64,000 nt of DNA, taken from assembly GCA_022592445.1 (NCBI GenBank), contig JABYQR010000046.1, forward strand, positions 62,001 through 126,000, written 5' to 3'. The notes under the pieces were generated by a model. It was not told the DNA's origin and did not search any database. It saw nothing but the letters and a program-made list of their open reading frames with translations. This document shows positions 1 to 11,692 of the stretch, in pieces. Numbering within the stretch: position 1 is the first letter of the stretch; every line of letters starts with the position of its first letter. The stretch comes from Cytidiella melzeri (lineage: Eukaryota > Basidiomycota > Agaricomycetes > Polyporales > Irpicaceae). The translations under genes and the position numbers were made by a program.

Positions 1-2490
1 TGACGGTTTTTTCAGGACGGGTGAATGTGGTATGTCCTAGGCCTGATGACTTAGCCCCGTCTAAGCGCGTTGTTGCTACTATGCAGAAAGAGAAAATAAC
101 CCCCCCCCTTTTGTTAAGAAACAAACCGTTTACCAACGTGCCAGGTCATGGCACATAAAAGCCCTTTCACTCACTGAGATGAAGGGTTCCTTTGCCAGAT
201 GCAGGGTAGAGAACACCCCAACCCGCATCTGTGGGTTCCCCCCAAGCCAAACGTCCTGCCTGACTGGGGTTCGCCCACCACCGCGTAGATTACGACAACG
301 AGGGGTCGACCTCGCCACCTTCCTCATGATGATCATAGTGTCTCAAATTGGAATCACAGTTTGCCACAGGAAGGCAAAACTCATCCTCTCCAAAATCCAG
401 CGCATCCGCTGGCCTTCCGTTAGCAAGGTATTGCCGCTCCCTCTGCGGCCCCTACCAACTGGAGTATGGAGAATTGAACTCCAGGTTGTCTGTTAGATTT
501 TTGAAAAACCACTCGACGAACTTGCCCCGGTCCTCCTCTGACCTAGCATTGGCCTCAGCTTCCGCCTTGGCATGGTGATCATCCGCTGGAACATGTTTCT
601 CCTTTGGCTTCTTCGCCTTCAATATTGGGTCATGCCCCTGCTCCTCAGAAGCCTCCCCTTTGTGTATGATCCTTATAGTCCACTCATGGCCTGATCTCCA
701 CACTTCACGCATAAACTGCCGGTGGGATTTGGGGCTGTAATTGATTGGTTCTCACTTGGTATGGGCACCAAACACAGTTTGTTTAAGTATTGTCTCAACC
801 CATACTCGTGTTACTGCGTAGGAGTTGAAACAATTTGCAGCTAAATCTGAGGTTCTCGTTTCCACCAGATTAGCCCATTCAAAAGTTCCTGCCATGGGGT
901 TCATGATCAAGAACACAAGGAGTTCATTTTGTCCAAACAACTGTGTGCAGTTTTGGAAATCTGCAGAATCCATACCCGCAAGAGCTGCTAGTTCCTCTTG
1001 GTTGTATGGGTCAGGTGGTCTCCAAGCACGGTACCACAAAAGACACTCTTCCAGCAGATGCTTTCGAGTTTCAATGGCGCCACACGCACATTCCGCGGGG
1101 CCCTCAAGGTGAAATCTTTTACGGAACTTGCCAATAGGCATGTGTCCTGAGATGAGTTGTGTAGCAGCAGCATATTCCGCCACACCCACTGTATTATCTG
1201 GCTTATCAACGTTATACAACACTGACTGAGCTCCGCCAAGGTTTTTCAACCACCAGTGTTGTTTGGCCACTGGTGTCACTCCCTTGAATTCGGACGTTTT
1301 AATAATGTTACTGTGCCCTTTGTAATCAAAGTCTTTCACAAGACAATGCCACCGTTTGATAGCCAGTGCATCTTTGTCTTGATGTGCCACACTCCACGAG
1401 GTAAATCTCGGTTGTGGCTTTTCTGTAGCCTCTTTGGCAAATTTGTCCATGTCCTCATTGAGAGCAAGGCCAATGTGACTTGGTACCCAATGCAGCCCCA
1501 CATAGCGTGCAGGGTTTGCGCTCAAGAAGTCTCGCACCCTTCGGCACGCTACTAAACGCATCATCTGTCCCGGGCCAACATTTGGCTTCAGGATGGATTG
1601 TAATGCAGACTTGTTGTCAGCAAAGAGGTGGATTTCAGTGATACTATCAGGAATGTTCATGACAGCATTGCTAATACCCATAGCAAGAGCGGAAATTTCA
1701 GTGTCATATACGCCAGAATAGCCCATAGGGGTGTGTTTCCTAGTAAGAGTTACACCCATGTGTCGTGTAGTCCAGGCTGCTCCTGACTTGCGTCTTTTTG
1801 CAGACCTATCCCATATAAGAGATCCGTCAGTCCAAACTGAACGAATGTCTTCATTATGTTCTGTGAACTCAATTCGAGGTTTCAGATCTCCATCCACCCA
1901 CAACTTGAAGTCATTGGAGGATTTGGTTGGTGCATCCACAAAGAACTTAATTCTGTCCTGGAACTCATCAAGAATGCGTTTACCAGGCCAATTTTCAACA
2001 TCAACAGGGTCAAAGGCTTCGTCTGAAGTCATCCCTATTCTATGAATGTGTGCCAAAGGCGAATCCACTTTGCAGCGTCGTGCCCCCAAAGGAAAAGGCA
2101 TACGACAATTTGCATTGTTTGTCTCCCACTCTGCCGGGAGATTAGCCCGGAGAGGGTGACCTCGATGCAATGTTCTCACTCTAAGAGCAGCTTTCGACAT
2201 AAACTTGTTCAAGTGCACCAATCGGAGTGGTCTTAAAGCCACCTGTGATCCACCTCGCAGCTCGCGACTGAGCAAGTTGAAGCTCTTTCGCAATCCATTT
2301 CTGTTGTTTCCAATTGGGATCCCACCACAGTTGTGCACCGTAGAGTAGGACTGGAAGCACATTAGAGATGTATAGCTGTCTCTTATGGAAAGGATTAAAT
2401 CCTCGCTGTGAATTGCCAAGTAATCGCAACGCATTGACAGTACTACATGCCTTGTTAGCATACCGTCTTATATGCTCCCTCCCGTTGAGC
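1..2490 (-). mobile_element. 5'-truncated non-LTR retrotransposon (LINE), 3' portion
   Basis: Minus-strand coding sequence of the end of a LINE ORF2 runs from about 2490 down to 752, followed by about 750 bp of presumed 3' untranslated sequence reaching the window edge. The copy starts abruptly in the linker after the reverse-transcriptase domain, so the RT and endonuclease are missing. This is the usual result of incomplete target-primed reverse transcription. At its right edge it abuts ORF0-like sequence of gypsy element A, which suggests it inserted into, or truncated, that element. No poly(A) tail or target-site duplication is visible, because the 3' end may lie outside the window. A run of C bases near 103-112 lies in the presumed tail. 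Confidence 0.75.
752..2490 (-). pseudogene. LINE ORF2 fragment: RT connection region, RNase H, C-terminal zinc motif
   Basis: Read on the minus strand, the first part (about 2490-2200) matches the region after the RT domain of fungal LINEs, with motifs LLGNSQRGFNPFHKR, LYGAQLW and SRAARWITGGFKTTP. A frameshift near 2200 moves into the long frame ending at 752. That frame has a type I ribonuclease H: WTDGS, then an acidic E in DTEISALAMG, FADNKSAL and HWVPSHIG. A CxCx(10)HxxxxC motif (CACGAIETRKHLLEEC) lies near the end, as is usual for LINE C termini. The RNase H would remove RNA from the RNA-DNA hybrid during retrotransposition. The missing RT and the frameshift make this copy non-functional. 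A further minus-strand frame (712-452) is probably 3' UTR. Confidence 0.8.
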
Positions 2491-3265
2491 TACACTTACA
2501 TCGTCTGTTTCTACCCCCTGAGCATTATTTGGTGCCTAAAGACACGTGCCCCCATTTTTCTGAGAACCTCCCTACAACTGAGCCTCAGCTCAAGAGGTCT
2601 CTTCCATCATCCTTCCTTGACACTCTCGCTGACAAGCGGAAGAGCGGTCAACCTCATTGCTGGTCTGACAAAGACCTGGTCACTGTTGCGAAGTATGTGT
2701 CAAAGAAGCCGCCTGTCAAAGACATTACCCTCACTGTCCCCTCTTACAAGGAAAACCGACAACTTTGCGCCTCCGCACAAGCATACGGAGCATGAGCTGC
2801 TGAGGAGCGTGACCGCACCTTAGCTGAGCACCACACCCACAAGCTCACTCTTGCAGAGCAACTAGCAAAGCTCTCTGCACCAACTCCCGCCCCCGCTGCA
2901 CCCAAGCCGGTACTTATTGACTTTAAAAAAGTTGTCACCGGTAGAGCTTGTTGGCAACTTCAGGCCAAAACTCACTGCCGTCTGCACTCTCCTGCAAGCT
3001 CCCACTGAGCTTGAAGAACTCCTGAACCGCGCCAACCCCAACCACTGTTGCATGTTGCTTCAACTTGTCAACAAGGTTAATCTTTTCCTCAACCAAGTCG
3101 ACTATCTTGTACCCATCAAAGCAGACTGCGAGTGGCAGCTCCCCCCTAGACTGGGGTTGCAAAGCAATTGGGAAAGTTTCTCTTAAGCAGCTTCGTAAAA
3201 ACTACGACAAAGTCCTCGCACAATTAAACATAGTCAATAGTGATAGCTACTTTGAGTGGATCTAG
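2490..3265 (+). pseudogene. ORF0-like region of gypsy A
   Basis: Three overlapping frames together give a protein homologous to ORF0 of element B. Shared blocks are VPKD, KDLxxVxxYVSKKP (B: KDLEAIVSYVSRRP), KPVLIDFKK (B: KPVTLDFHK) and a C-terminal WGCKAIGKVSLKQLRKNY (B: WGLQSVGQINFTQLRKRL). An in-frame TGA after GA in the first frame (about 2793) and frameshifts near 2930 and 3150 break it. The function is unknown; the conserved position just upstream of gag in two distinct gypsies suggests an element-encoded protein rather than host DNA. The sequence from about 3290 to 3460 continues in a pattern also seen in B (Cys-rich, LPCNNC ... YKCEN) up to the gag ATG. Confidence 0.6.
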
Positions 3266-3583
3266 ACAGTCCACAGTTTTTGCCCATCATGTTGTCAGAA
3301 GGTTTGCCTTGCAATAATTGTATCCATTTCTTCAATCCTATCTTGGTCACAGACAACCACTTTCAAGCCAACAAAGGATCATTTTACAAGTGTGAAAACT
3401 AACCGTGCCCAATTTGGTTAAATCAGTTAGACCCAACTGAAGCTATTGAACACAAGTATTACACAGAAACCTACCAACCGCCCTCTGTAGAAAATATTCA
3501 CCTCATCACAAAAGAAGACATGGATCCCAACCAGCAAAATGTTGCTCCTGATGCCACCCCCAACCCCGTACCCAACCTGAGCG

Positions 3584-4855
3584 TGTAACAGTTAAGGTTA
3601 CACTCACCAGATAAGTGTTTGACTTGAGGGGGAGATAGTGAGATAGAGAGTAGAGTGTTGGTGAGAGTGTGTACCGGGGAGTACTGAGTAGTCCTTTATC
3701 AACAGAGTGGATAAGACTGAGGGGATATGCCCTCAGGAGTGCCTCTATATATACATGAAGGGGAGGACCCCAGGTACTATCCTAAGACACCTAATACCTA
3801 CATGAGTAAGCAAAGTAATCTCACTTACTAAGCATGCCCTATGCCCTAGTGGTGCCACTAACAAAGTGGAATATGTGTGTGAGGGGTAGAGGCTGTTAAG
3901 CTTCAAAGATAAGTCTTATTATTCTTGCTGCTTCAGCAGCTCTGCTTATATACATGTCTGTATCTACTTATGTAAGCAACTACTATACATGTCTACTTCA
4001 GCTATTCTACTGTATTACTAAGTGCATGACTCATGCATGACTCATGCTATGAATGCATGACTCATTGTATGACTAGGCTCAGCACTTGTACCAGAGGCGT
4101 ACATAATGAGTAAATGACTCATGCTAGTACTTGTCCTCAGATGTATGCTTTAGGCATCCTCTGGAGTTGTACTACGTGCTTTCCATGTCATTTCCTATGC
4201 TACTAGAACACAGGCGTACATATATGTGCAGTATCCCTATAGTGCTATACTACTTAGTCTACACAACCCATATCTGTACGTCTCAGCTAATGTGATGGTT
4301 ACTACTGGAGTTTCCATATACAGCTGCATAATTCCCATATCAAGACTGTGGGAACTCTGCTACCTGAAAGTGTCCTTGTAATAAGGCGTGGGAAACTACA
4401 TATTATATTATATAGTTTTAACAGCCACTTCAATAATCAACCAATAGCAATTGTCCCCATGACTTGACCCCATGACCCAGTTCCAAGGCTAGACTTGTTC
4501 TAGCTTGTTCTATGACAAGGCTAGACTTTTCCAGAAGGTTCTAAGAACTATGACATCATCTAATGGAATGTTCTATACTATGACATCATAGTTCCAGCAT
4601 GCTCCACAAGGTTCCAGAGAGTTCTATCATGTGATACACAGATAAGGAAAGGAGTGCATCAGCACATCAGAGACAGGGGGTGCATCAGCGCATCAATTGA
4701 TAGGCGCTGAAATAAGCGCCGGAGTAAGCGCCAGATAAGTGCTGGATAAGCGCCTAAATAGACACCAGATAAGCGCTGGATACGCACCTAAATATTCCCA
4801 ATAATACTGTTGCCTGGTAAGGCAAGTCTTGTAGAAACATTGAAAATCTGTGACA
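3584..4855 (+). repeat. Solo LTR (family L1), direct orientation, in gag of element A
   Basis: It starts TGTAACAG and ends CTGTGACA (TG...CA) and is flanked by GAGCG (3579-3583) and GAGCA (4856-4860), a 4/5 match to a 5-bp duplication. Its length is 1272 bp, or about 700 bp after removal of a nested insert at about 3860-4429. Removing it joins the surrounding gag in frame, which shows a true insertion. The element A 3' LTR has a different start (TGTTGTGG), so this belongs to another family. A TATA-like stretch lies near 3743. The same family recurs inverted at 5107-5726. Confidence 0.85.
3860..4423 (+). repeat. LTR-like insert (copia-type?) nested in the first solo LTR
   Basis: Comparison with the inverted sister LTR shows 570 extra bases here, bounded by GCCACT at 3854-3859 and again at 4424-4429, a 5-6 bp target duplication. 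The insert ends TTTTAACA. It shares a TATA/leader-like stretch (TATATACATGTCTGT) and neighbouring sequence with a second copy near 53059-53629. There is no coding capacity. A solo LTR is the best explanation; the start is not a canonical TG, so the class is uncertain. Confidence 0.65.
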
Positions 4856-5106
4856 GAGCACCCAGGACATTCTGAACATGTTTGGGAACCTAACGCAGAG
4901 AATGATTGAGCCTACCAATCAAGTTGCCGCACTAGTGGCAGTACAACCGACAGCAGCTACTGCAGCCACACACACTTCCCGGGAACAAAGTATTGTTGAG
5001 AAACCAGTCTCCTTAAGGGGAAGACTTTGTCAAAAGCAAGGCTCTTCCAACATGCTTTCATTGTCTGGGCGTAGAACCAGGGCAAAGCATTCTTCCAGCA
5101 GGACAC

Positions 5107-5726
5107 TGTCACAGATTTTCAATGTTTCTACAAGACTTGCCTTACCAGGCAATGGTATTATTGGGAATATTTAAGTGCTTGTCAAGCGCTTATCCAGCGC
5201 TTATCAGGCGCCTATTCCGGCGCTTTTTCCAGTGCCGATCAATTGATGCGCTGATGCGCTCCTTTTCCTTATCTGTGTATCACATGATAGAACTCTCTGG
5301 AACCTTGTGGAACCTGCTGGAACTATGATGTCATAGTATAGAACATTCCATTAGATGATGTCATAGTTCTTAGAACCTTCTGGAAAAGTCTAGCCTTGGG
5401 ACTGGGTCATGGGGTCAGGTCATGGAGACAATTGCTATTAGTTGATTATTGAAGTGGCACCACTAGGGCATAGGGCATGCTTAGTAAGGTAGATTACTTC
5501 GCTTACTCATGTAGGTATTAGGGGTCTTAGGGTAGTACCTGGGGTCCTCCCCTTCATTTATATATAGAGGCACTCCTGAGGGCATATCCCCTCAGTCTTA
5601 TCCACTCTGTTGAACTAGGACTCAGCACCCACAAGTAATTTGCTCACCAACACTCTTACTCTCTACCTCACACTATCTCCCCAAGTTTATCAACTTAACT
5701 GGTGAGTAGTAACCTTAACTGTTGCA
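5107..5726 (-). repeat. Solo LTR (family L1), inverted orientation, in gag of element A
   Basis: On the minus strand it starts TGCAACAG and ends CTGTGACA. It is flanked by perfect 5-bp duplications GACAC at 5102-5106 and 5727-5731. It is 620 bp and clearly alignable with the LTR at 3584-4855 (minus the nested insert) over its length. It lies only 251 bp from that copy, so the two form a very large imperfect inverted repeat inside gag. Confidence 0.9.
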
Positions 5727-6728
5727 GACACCCTAGGCCAGGTCTGACTGGACAACAACAACGTGAGGATCTTCAATCCTCTAAACTCATCACAAGCGCC
5801 CTGTCTTTCATGCAGGAAGATGTCGCTGATTGGGCTCGTCCTCATATCAAGGAGCTAGCCAGCAGCAATCCAGCATTTGGAAACAGCTGGGACAAATTCT
5901 TTGAGGCCTTTAAGGCCAGATTTGAGCCTATTGACGTGGTCATGGAGGCCAAGACCAATATTGCCAGCATGAAGCAGGGCAACAACATGTTTGCCACCCA
6001 CATCCCGGAGTTCAAGACCTGGGCCCCTTGCACTGGCTGGAGCCAGCAGGACCTTTTTTACCGTCTCAAGTTTAGCTTGAGTACAGAGTACCTGCAGCGC
6101 ATCTCCTACTTCCAGACCCGTGCCACCACTTACGATGCACTGAAGGACCAGTGTAAGGCAGTAGACGCTCAGCTTGCTGACCTGTGCAACAGCTCGGGCA
6201 AGGTCATGGTTGACAGCTCATCAGAACATGGCAAGTCCCACCAGCAGGCATTCCGCAATCCCAATGCTATGGAGATCAACGCCTCTCACTTCTTCACCTC
6301 ATTCAATGCACTCTTTGCTGGACTGGGAAAGCAGGAGATCTTCCAGAAATGGAAGAAAGAGATGAGCAAGCACTGCTCGGTTTGCGGCTCAGAGAACCAC
6401 AGGAAAAGGGACTCTAAGCACCCAGATGACCCGGTCTGCAATCACTGCAGTGGTACCGGTCATTGGGGGTCCGTTTGCCTGAAGAGGCTCCAAGGTGTCC
6501 CTAAGGGACAAAAAGTTGCTGCTACCTTGTTGACCTTGTCGACCACTACCACAACAAAGCAAGACGCATCCAACAACAAGGATGCTAAGATTGCTGCACT
6601 CAAGGACAGGCTGAACATTCAAAAGAAACAAATGGATGAAATGGCAGCAAAATTAATGCGGTTTTTTTCAATGAACTTGTGACACAGCTGCAGCTGCAAG
6701 TCCTCCTGATACCCCGTCCTTATTCCTC

Positions 6729-9700
6729 TTGTCTTCTACCTTGTGTAAAACATCTACTCCGTGCCTGTTGTCTACTGTTTCTGTCTGTACTATCTCATTG
6801 CTAGATTGGTTATTGTCTCATTTCCGCATACATGTACTAGTCAAAGGTCTGAATAGAAGCATTTGCGTTCCTGCCATGATCAATTCAGGAGCTACGGCTT
6901 TATTCATCAGTCACCATTTTGTCAAGAGGCATAAGATTATCCAGCACCCGCTTGAAAGGGTCATCTCATTGCATAACATTGATGGAACTAAGAATAAAGC
7001 TGGCGAATTAACGCACTTTGTTTGACTTACACTTACAGTCGGAGACCACACGGAGAAAGCAGAGTTTCTTGTCACGGACTTAGGTCCAGAAGACATCATC
7101 CTTGGGCTACCATGGCTCAAGCGTGTAAATCCTACTGTTAACTGGGAAAAAGGAGAAATGACAATTCCGAGCAGCTCGGAAGAATCTCCTGACAAAGATT
7201 TCCTGAAGGTTGACGGTAATTGCAAAGAATGTAGACAATGGGTTAAAGCCAGAATTATCCAAGACATCACTGACAAAGTCTGGCTTATGGCCGGCTTGAC
7301 CTACTTTACTAAGCTAGTTGCCGAAGCAAACAAAGCTACAGCTCAGTGCTCCTTCAAAGACATTGTTCCATCAGAGTATCACAGACATGCTAAAGTCTTC
7401 TCTGAGGAAGAGTCTAATCAGCTACCCCAGCCTTAACCTGGGACTGTTCAATTGATCTCAAACCAGACACTCCTGAGACCATCAAATCAAAAGTTTATCC
7501 TACGCCCCTGAACAAACAAGCTGAGCTTGACAAGTTCATTAAGGAGAACCTAACAAAAGGTTACATCACGCCTTTCAAGTCTCCGATGGCTTCTCCAGTC
7601 TTCTTCATCAAAAAGGAGGACAACAAACTCCGACTTATTCAAGACTACCGCAAACTCAACGACATCACTGTAAAGAATTGCTACCCTCTACTGCTTGCCA
7701 CCGACATCATCAACACGCTCAAAAGTGCAAAGATCTTCACAAAATTCGATGTTCATTGGGGATATCACAATGTCCAAATCAAAGAAGGAGAGTACAAAGC
7801 AGCCTGTGTTACCAACCGAGGACTTTTCAAACCTAAAGTCATGTTCTTCGATCTCACAAACTCACCCGCTACCTTCCAAGCTCTGGTGGACAACATCTTC
7901 ACCAACTACATTGCCGAGGGCAAGGTGGCTGTCTATCTAGATGATATCTTGATCTGGAGCAACAACCTGACAGAGCACCGCAAGGTTGTACATGAAGTCC
8001 TCGAGCGGCTTCAACAACACGATCTCTACCTTTTCTCGGAAAAGTTCAAGTTTGAGAAATCTGAGATCAAGTACCTCAGGTTGATTATTCGCGCCGGTGA
8101 AGTAGCTATGGACCCTGTCAAAGTCCAAGCAGTTTCTACGTGGCCTACACCCAAGAACCTCAAAGAAGTTAGAGGACTCATCGGGTTTGCCAACTTTCAC
8201 CCAGACTTCATACAATACTTCTCAAAGCACGCACGGCAACCTGACTAAAAAGAATGTGCTGTTTGTCTGGGGTCCAGCGCAACAGACTGCCTTCACGTTA
8301 CTAAAGAAGGCCTTTACCACTAAGCCTATCCTGGCAGTCTGGGACCCCAAGCTTCCTACACATCTAGAAGTCAATGCCTCGGGCTATGCGACCGGTGGAA
8401 TCATCTCCTAGAAATCTAAGGAAGATGGATTCTACCACCCTATTGCCTATTGGTCCACATCCATGACTGAAGCAGAACATAACTACAAACTCTTTGATTG
8501 GGAGATGTTAGCCATCACCAAAGCTCTCAAAGATTGGCGCCACTACCTTGAGGGGCTCAAGTAACTGTATGAGATCTGGACAGATCATGCAAACTTGCAG
8601 TACTGCAAAACTGCGCAACACCTCACTCGACGTCAAGCACGTCGGTCACTACTCTTGGCTGACTTCAACTTTGTGTTGGTACACAAGCCTGGCAGTACCA
8701 TGATACACGCTGATTCTCTTTCTTGTCTTCACTTCCACGCTGTCACGGACAAAGAAGACAACAAGGATCAGGTAGTACTGAAACCGGACCACTTCCGGAT
8801 CCTTGCTACTAGCACGCTTGCCACTACTTCTCCGCTCGAATCAATGATCCAAGAATGCACGGAGCAAGAAGCAGAAGTTGCACAAGCTCTTGCTACCCTC
8901 CGAAAGAAAAGAAGGGTCCTCGCAAACTTGTCTGTGGTTTACTCAAATGGGAAGAGAGTGACGGACTCATCTTTTACAAGGGAAAACTCTACATCCCTAA
9001 CAACAAAGAGCTCTGTACGAAATTGTTAAATCTTGCCATGACACTCCCGCGGCTGGTCATCCGGGCAAACACGGCACCATAGAGCTAGTCTCACAACACT
9101 ATTGGTGGCCAAAGATGAATACCTTCATAGAGACTTACGTACTAGGCTGTGATTGCTGTCTGTCAATGCTATAAGTCAGCTCCACACTCTAAAGCAGTAC
9201 TACAGCCTCAGGAAACTCTGGCCAGACCTTGAGAGCACATTGGTGTAGATCTCATCACTCAGCTGCCACCCTCTAAGGGATTTGATTTGATTGCAGTCTA
9301 CGTCAATATTTACTCTGATCAAATGCACATCATCCCTACTACCACTAAGGTTCACGCTGAGGGGATTGCCAATCTACACTACAAAGAAGTATTCCGACTT
9401 CACAGCATTCCCAAGAAGGTGCTTGCTGACCGAGGACCCCAGTTTGCAGCACGCTTCATGCGTGCACTCTATCACCCCCTAGGTGTACAACAACAGGACT
9501 GGGTTGATCATCTGCTGGCAGCTGAGGTTGCATTCAACTTGCAAGTACATGCAGGTGATTCACACACACTGTTTAATGTCATCTACGGCTATTGCCCTGA
9601 CTTCACTATACCAGTCTGCAACTGAAGCAATATCCCATTGTTTGATGAGTGCCTTGACAATATGGCTCGAGTATGCAAAGAGACGGAAGCAGCTCTTTGT

Positions 9701-9859
9701 CTAAGCAAGGAAAAGATGAAGGAACTCTACGAATCCAAAAAGCAATCTCCACATGTTTGCCAAGTAGGCAACATGGTCTGGCTAAACACCAAGAACGTCC
9801 AAATTCACCAGGCTACCCCTAAACTTGGTCCCCAACAGCTCGACCCGTTGAGACACTGA
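6729..9859 (+). pseudogene. pol: pol of gypsy A: protease, RT, RNase H, integrase (decayed)
   Basis: The protease region (about 6870-7190) has AMINSGAT where active copies have D(S/T)GA, so the catalytic Asp is Asn here. A TGA at 7023-7025 and the stop at 7434-7436 interrupt it. RT (about 7480-8248) is the best-preserved part: MASPVFFIKKED, YLDDILIWSNN (catalytic YLDD) and KEVRGLIGFANF. RNase H follows with a TAG near 8409 and a TAA near 8562. The integrase (about 8990-9625) retains ADRGPQFAARF, but goes from LYHPLGV directly to QQQDWVDHL, missing about 35 residues that in element B hold the catalytic Glu (QTDGKTERMNQE). The C-terminal module continues at 9638-9847 and then, after the 9849-11692 insertion, at 11693. 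Confidence 0.85.
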
Positions 9860-11692
9860 GTCACGCTTCAAACTAAGTACAACCTTAAAGACAACACAAC
9901 CAACCACGAAGTGGCAATAGAAGTGTAAAGGTGTGGAAGCGCGGAAGTGTTAAATTGTGCGAGGTGGTCTTAGAGTCCTAGTTTTACCTGTGCTAAAAAG
10001 AGCAACAAGGTTTGTGATAAAGTTTATGTGAAAGGAGCTAGACGGGCAAACTACCACGCGTATCGCGGGTAAAAGGGCAAGTCGGCACGGTGAAAGCGAA
10101 AGAGTTTTAGCGCGGCTCAAAGAGAACGCGCGGGAGACGTCGCAACTTGTAGGGCGCGCGGAGAGACACGGATGGTAAACGCAGGCGCAGTATGAATCTC
10201 AAACACAAAACGTGGTTGCTGGTGAAGATGAAAGTAGTCGCTGTAAAATGCAGGCGCAGTGAAAGTGAACGCAGTAAACTCAACGCAGTGAAGGTGAAAA
10301 TGCAGATGCAGTAACGCAGTAAAAATAACGCAGTTAAGAGCAAACACAGTATAACAAAGCCAAAAGGAACCGTAAGAGAAAGACAAGCTAATGGAGCGCA
10401 AGTTGCAGAATAAGGCTATGTGAGATCGCAGTCAATTTGACTCGACAGGCTGTGCGCGGGGGCAGTAGTGTAGAACAACACTTCCCGATCGGCAATGCGT
10501 ATTGCAAGCAAATGCGTGGCCAACGACGACATTGGTAGAGCTGGTAAGATTGAACTGCACTAGTTCGCACTCATGGTCCTCGCCTTCAAAGTCTGGGGAC
10601 AGCCAACAATCTGGGTGCGGCGCGCGCGGGCAATCGCAGTCAAGCGGGACAAAAGGTCCTGAACGTAGGGGAATTGGGTGGTCGCTCTGAGTGTCGCAAT
10701 AGGAGCAGTTATCAAGCGAGTCCGCGACGGGAGGCAACGGACAACGCTGGCGAGGGTGATTTAGGAGTAGATCTCTCAGGGGAGACCGTAGGCGCTGCTG
10801 AGGGTTCTGGCGGCGGCGTGGGCGCGGGGACAATGGGGTAACGGCGCAGAACCTCGCGCGGGCGCGGGCGGTAAGGGCAGCGACCGTCGGGTAAGTGGGG
10901 AACGGTGGGACAGTAACGGCAAACACGAGGCGGGTTGTCGTTGGTAGGCGCAGCGGACATAAACGTGGAAGAAGTCGCAGTGAGACAACGCAGAAGAAGC
11001 TACAGCTATTGGCGCGAAGAGACTCCCTCGACGCGAGCGCAAAGCATAAAGTGAACTCTGGAAACTGGGGTGGGGATTGATTGATTTTTACGCAGTACAG
11101 GCAACACCTTTTTATATACCCTAAAGACCCTCTCCTAAACCTTTCCTTCTATGTCCTAAACCCAAACGCGAGAGCGAGGAAACATGGTGGCAGAATACTT
11201 CCGTCTGCGGAGGCAAAATGTCCAGCGAGTCGACGCCCGGCAGGACACAGCGTTGGTCGACGCGGAGTAGCGGCGCGCGCCCTTGTGCTGAAGAGGCGCC
11301 AACCGTCGCGAGCAGGTCATGAGGCGCCGTCCAGGAGTTGCACAGCGTGGCCTGATAGGAGTCTTCCTGAAACGGGGTTCGCGAGTCAAGTTTCTTCTAC
11401 CGCTGGTCCGACCCGCGTCCGAAACACTTGGTGGCTGGCTGGCCCATGCTCCGATGCAAAAGGGGCGTGTCTGTGAGTCAGAGTTTGGTGCAATTCCTCG
11501 GCCTCGGATGTTTCCGGCGCGTTGCTCCTTGTCAAGTCCTCAGATCCTCGGCAAACTCCTCGTGACCTCGGTGAACTCCTTGTGCCTGTGACGCTGGGAA
11601 AGTGGAGGGACTTGCCGCTCAGGATGATGCGGGCTGCGCAAATGGCGGGCTGCTGCCGGGTCTCCGCGCCTAGCCAATTTCCGGGCGTAACA
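9849..11692 (-). mobile_element. 1.84-kb minus-strand LTR-type insertion in the integrase of element A
   Basis: Removing 9849-11696 joins QLDP and YKVIEHIG in frame, restoring the integrase C terminus. The insert is bounded by TG and CA and by CCGT (9845-9848 and 11693-11696), a 4-5 bp duplication. On the minus strand it begins TGTTACGCCCGG, a common start of gypsy LTRs, and has a TATA-like TATATAAAAAGG near 11107. Farther in, a frame begins MSAAPTNDNPPRVCRYC (ATG at 10960) and is rich in Pro, Arg and Cys. It could be a truncated gag. No second LTR is obvious, so this may be an internally deleted or non-autonomous element. It is GC-rich against its surroundings, which supports a foreign origin. 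Confidence 0.6.
10190..10335 (+). repeat. Degenerate CGCAGT-type short repeat
   Basis: The hexamer-like unit GCAGT, usually preceded by C or AAC, recurs about ten times in irregular spacing within the minus-strand insertion. It has no open reading frame of its own and is probably low-complexity internal sequence of that element. Confidence 0.45.

Larger units (their letters stand above)
3520..6682 (+). pseudogene. gag: gag of gypsy A, split by two solo LTRs
   Basis: An ATG at 3520 begins MDPNQQNVAPDATP. Skipping the solo LTR 3584-4855 (one copy of the GAGC(G/A) duplication removed), the reading frame continues exactly as NLSTQDILNMFGNLTQ. It goes on through 4856-5106, which contains a frameshift before LFQHAFIVWA and an in-frame TAG. 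The second solo LTR (5107-5726) interrupts after QQDT. The rest (5732-6682) has a typical capsid-like region (DKFFEAFKARFEP) and paired zinc-knuckle cysteines (CSVCGSENHRK ... CNHCSGTGHWGSVC), then a lysine-rich coiled-coil end. Gag would form the particle and bind the RNA. The product is clearly broken here. Confidence 0.8.

Noticed and set aside
4878..5328. Plus-strand frames of 98 and 68 codons
   Set aside because: They are shifted readings of gag of element A running into the inverted solo LTR, not separate genes.
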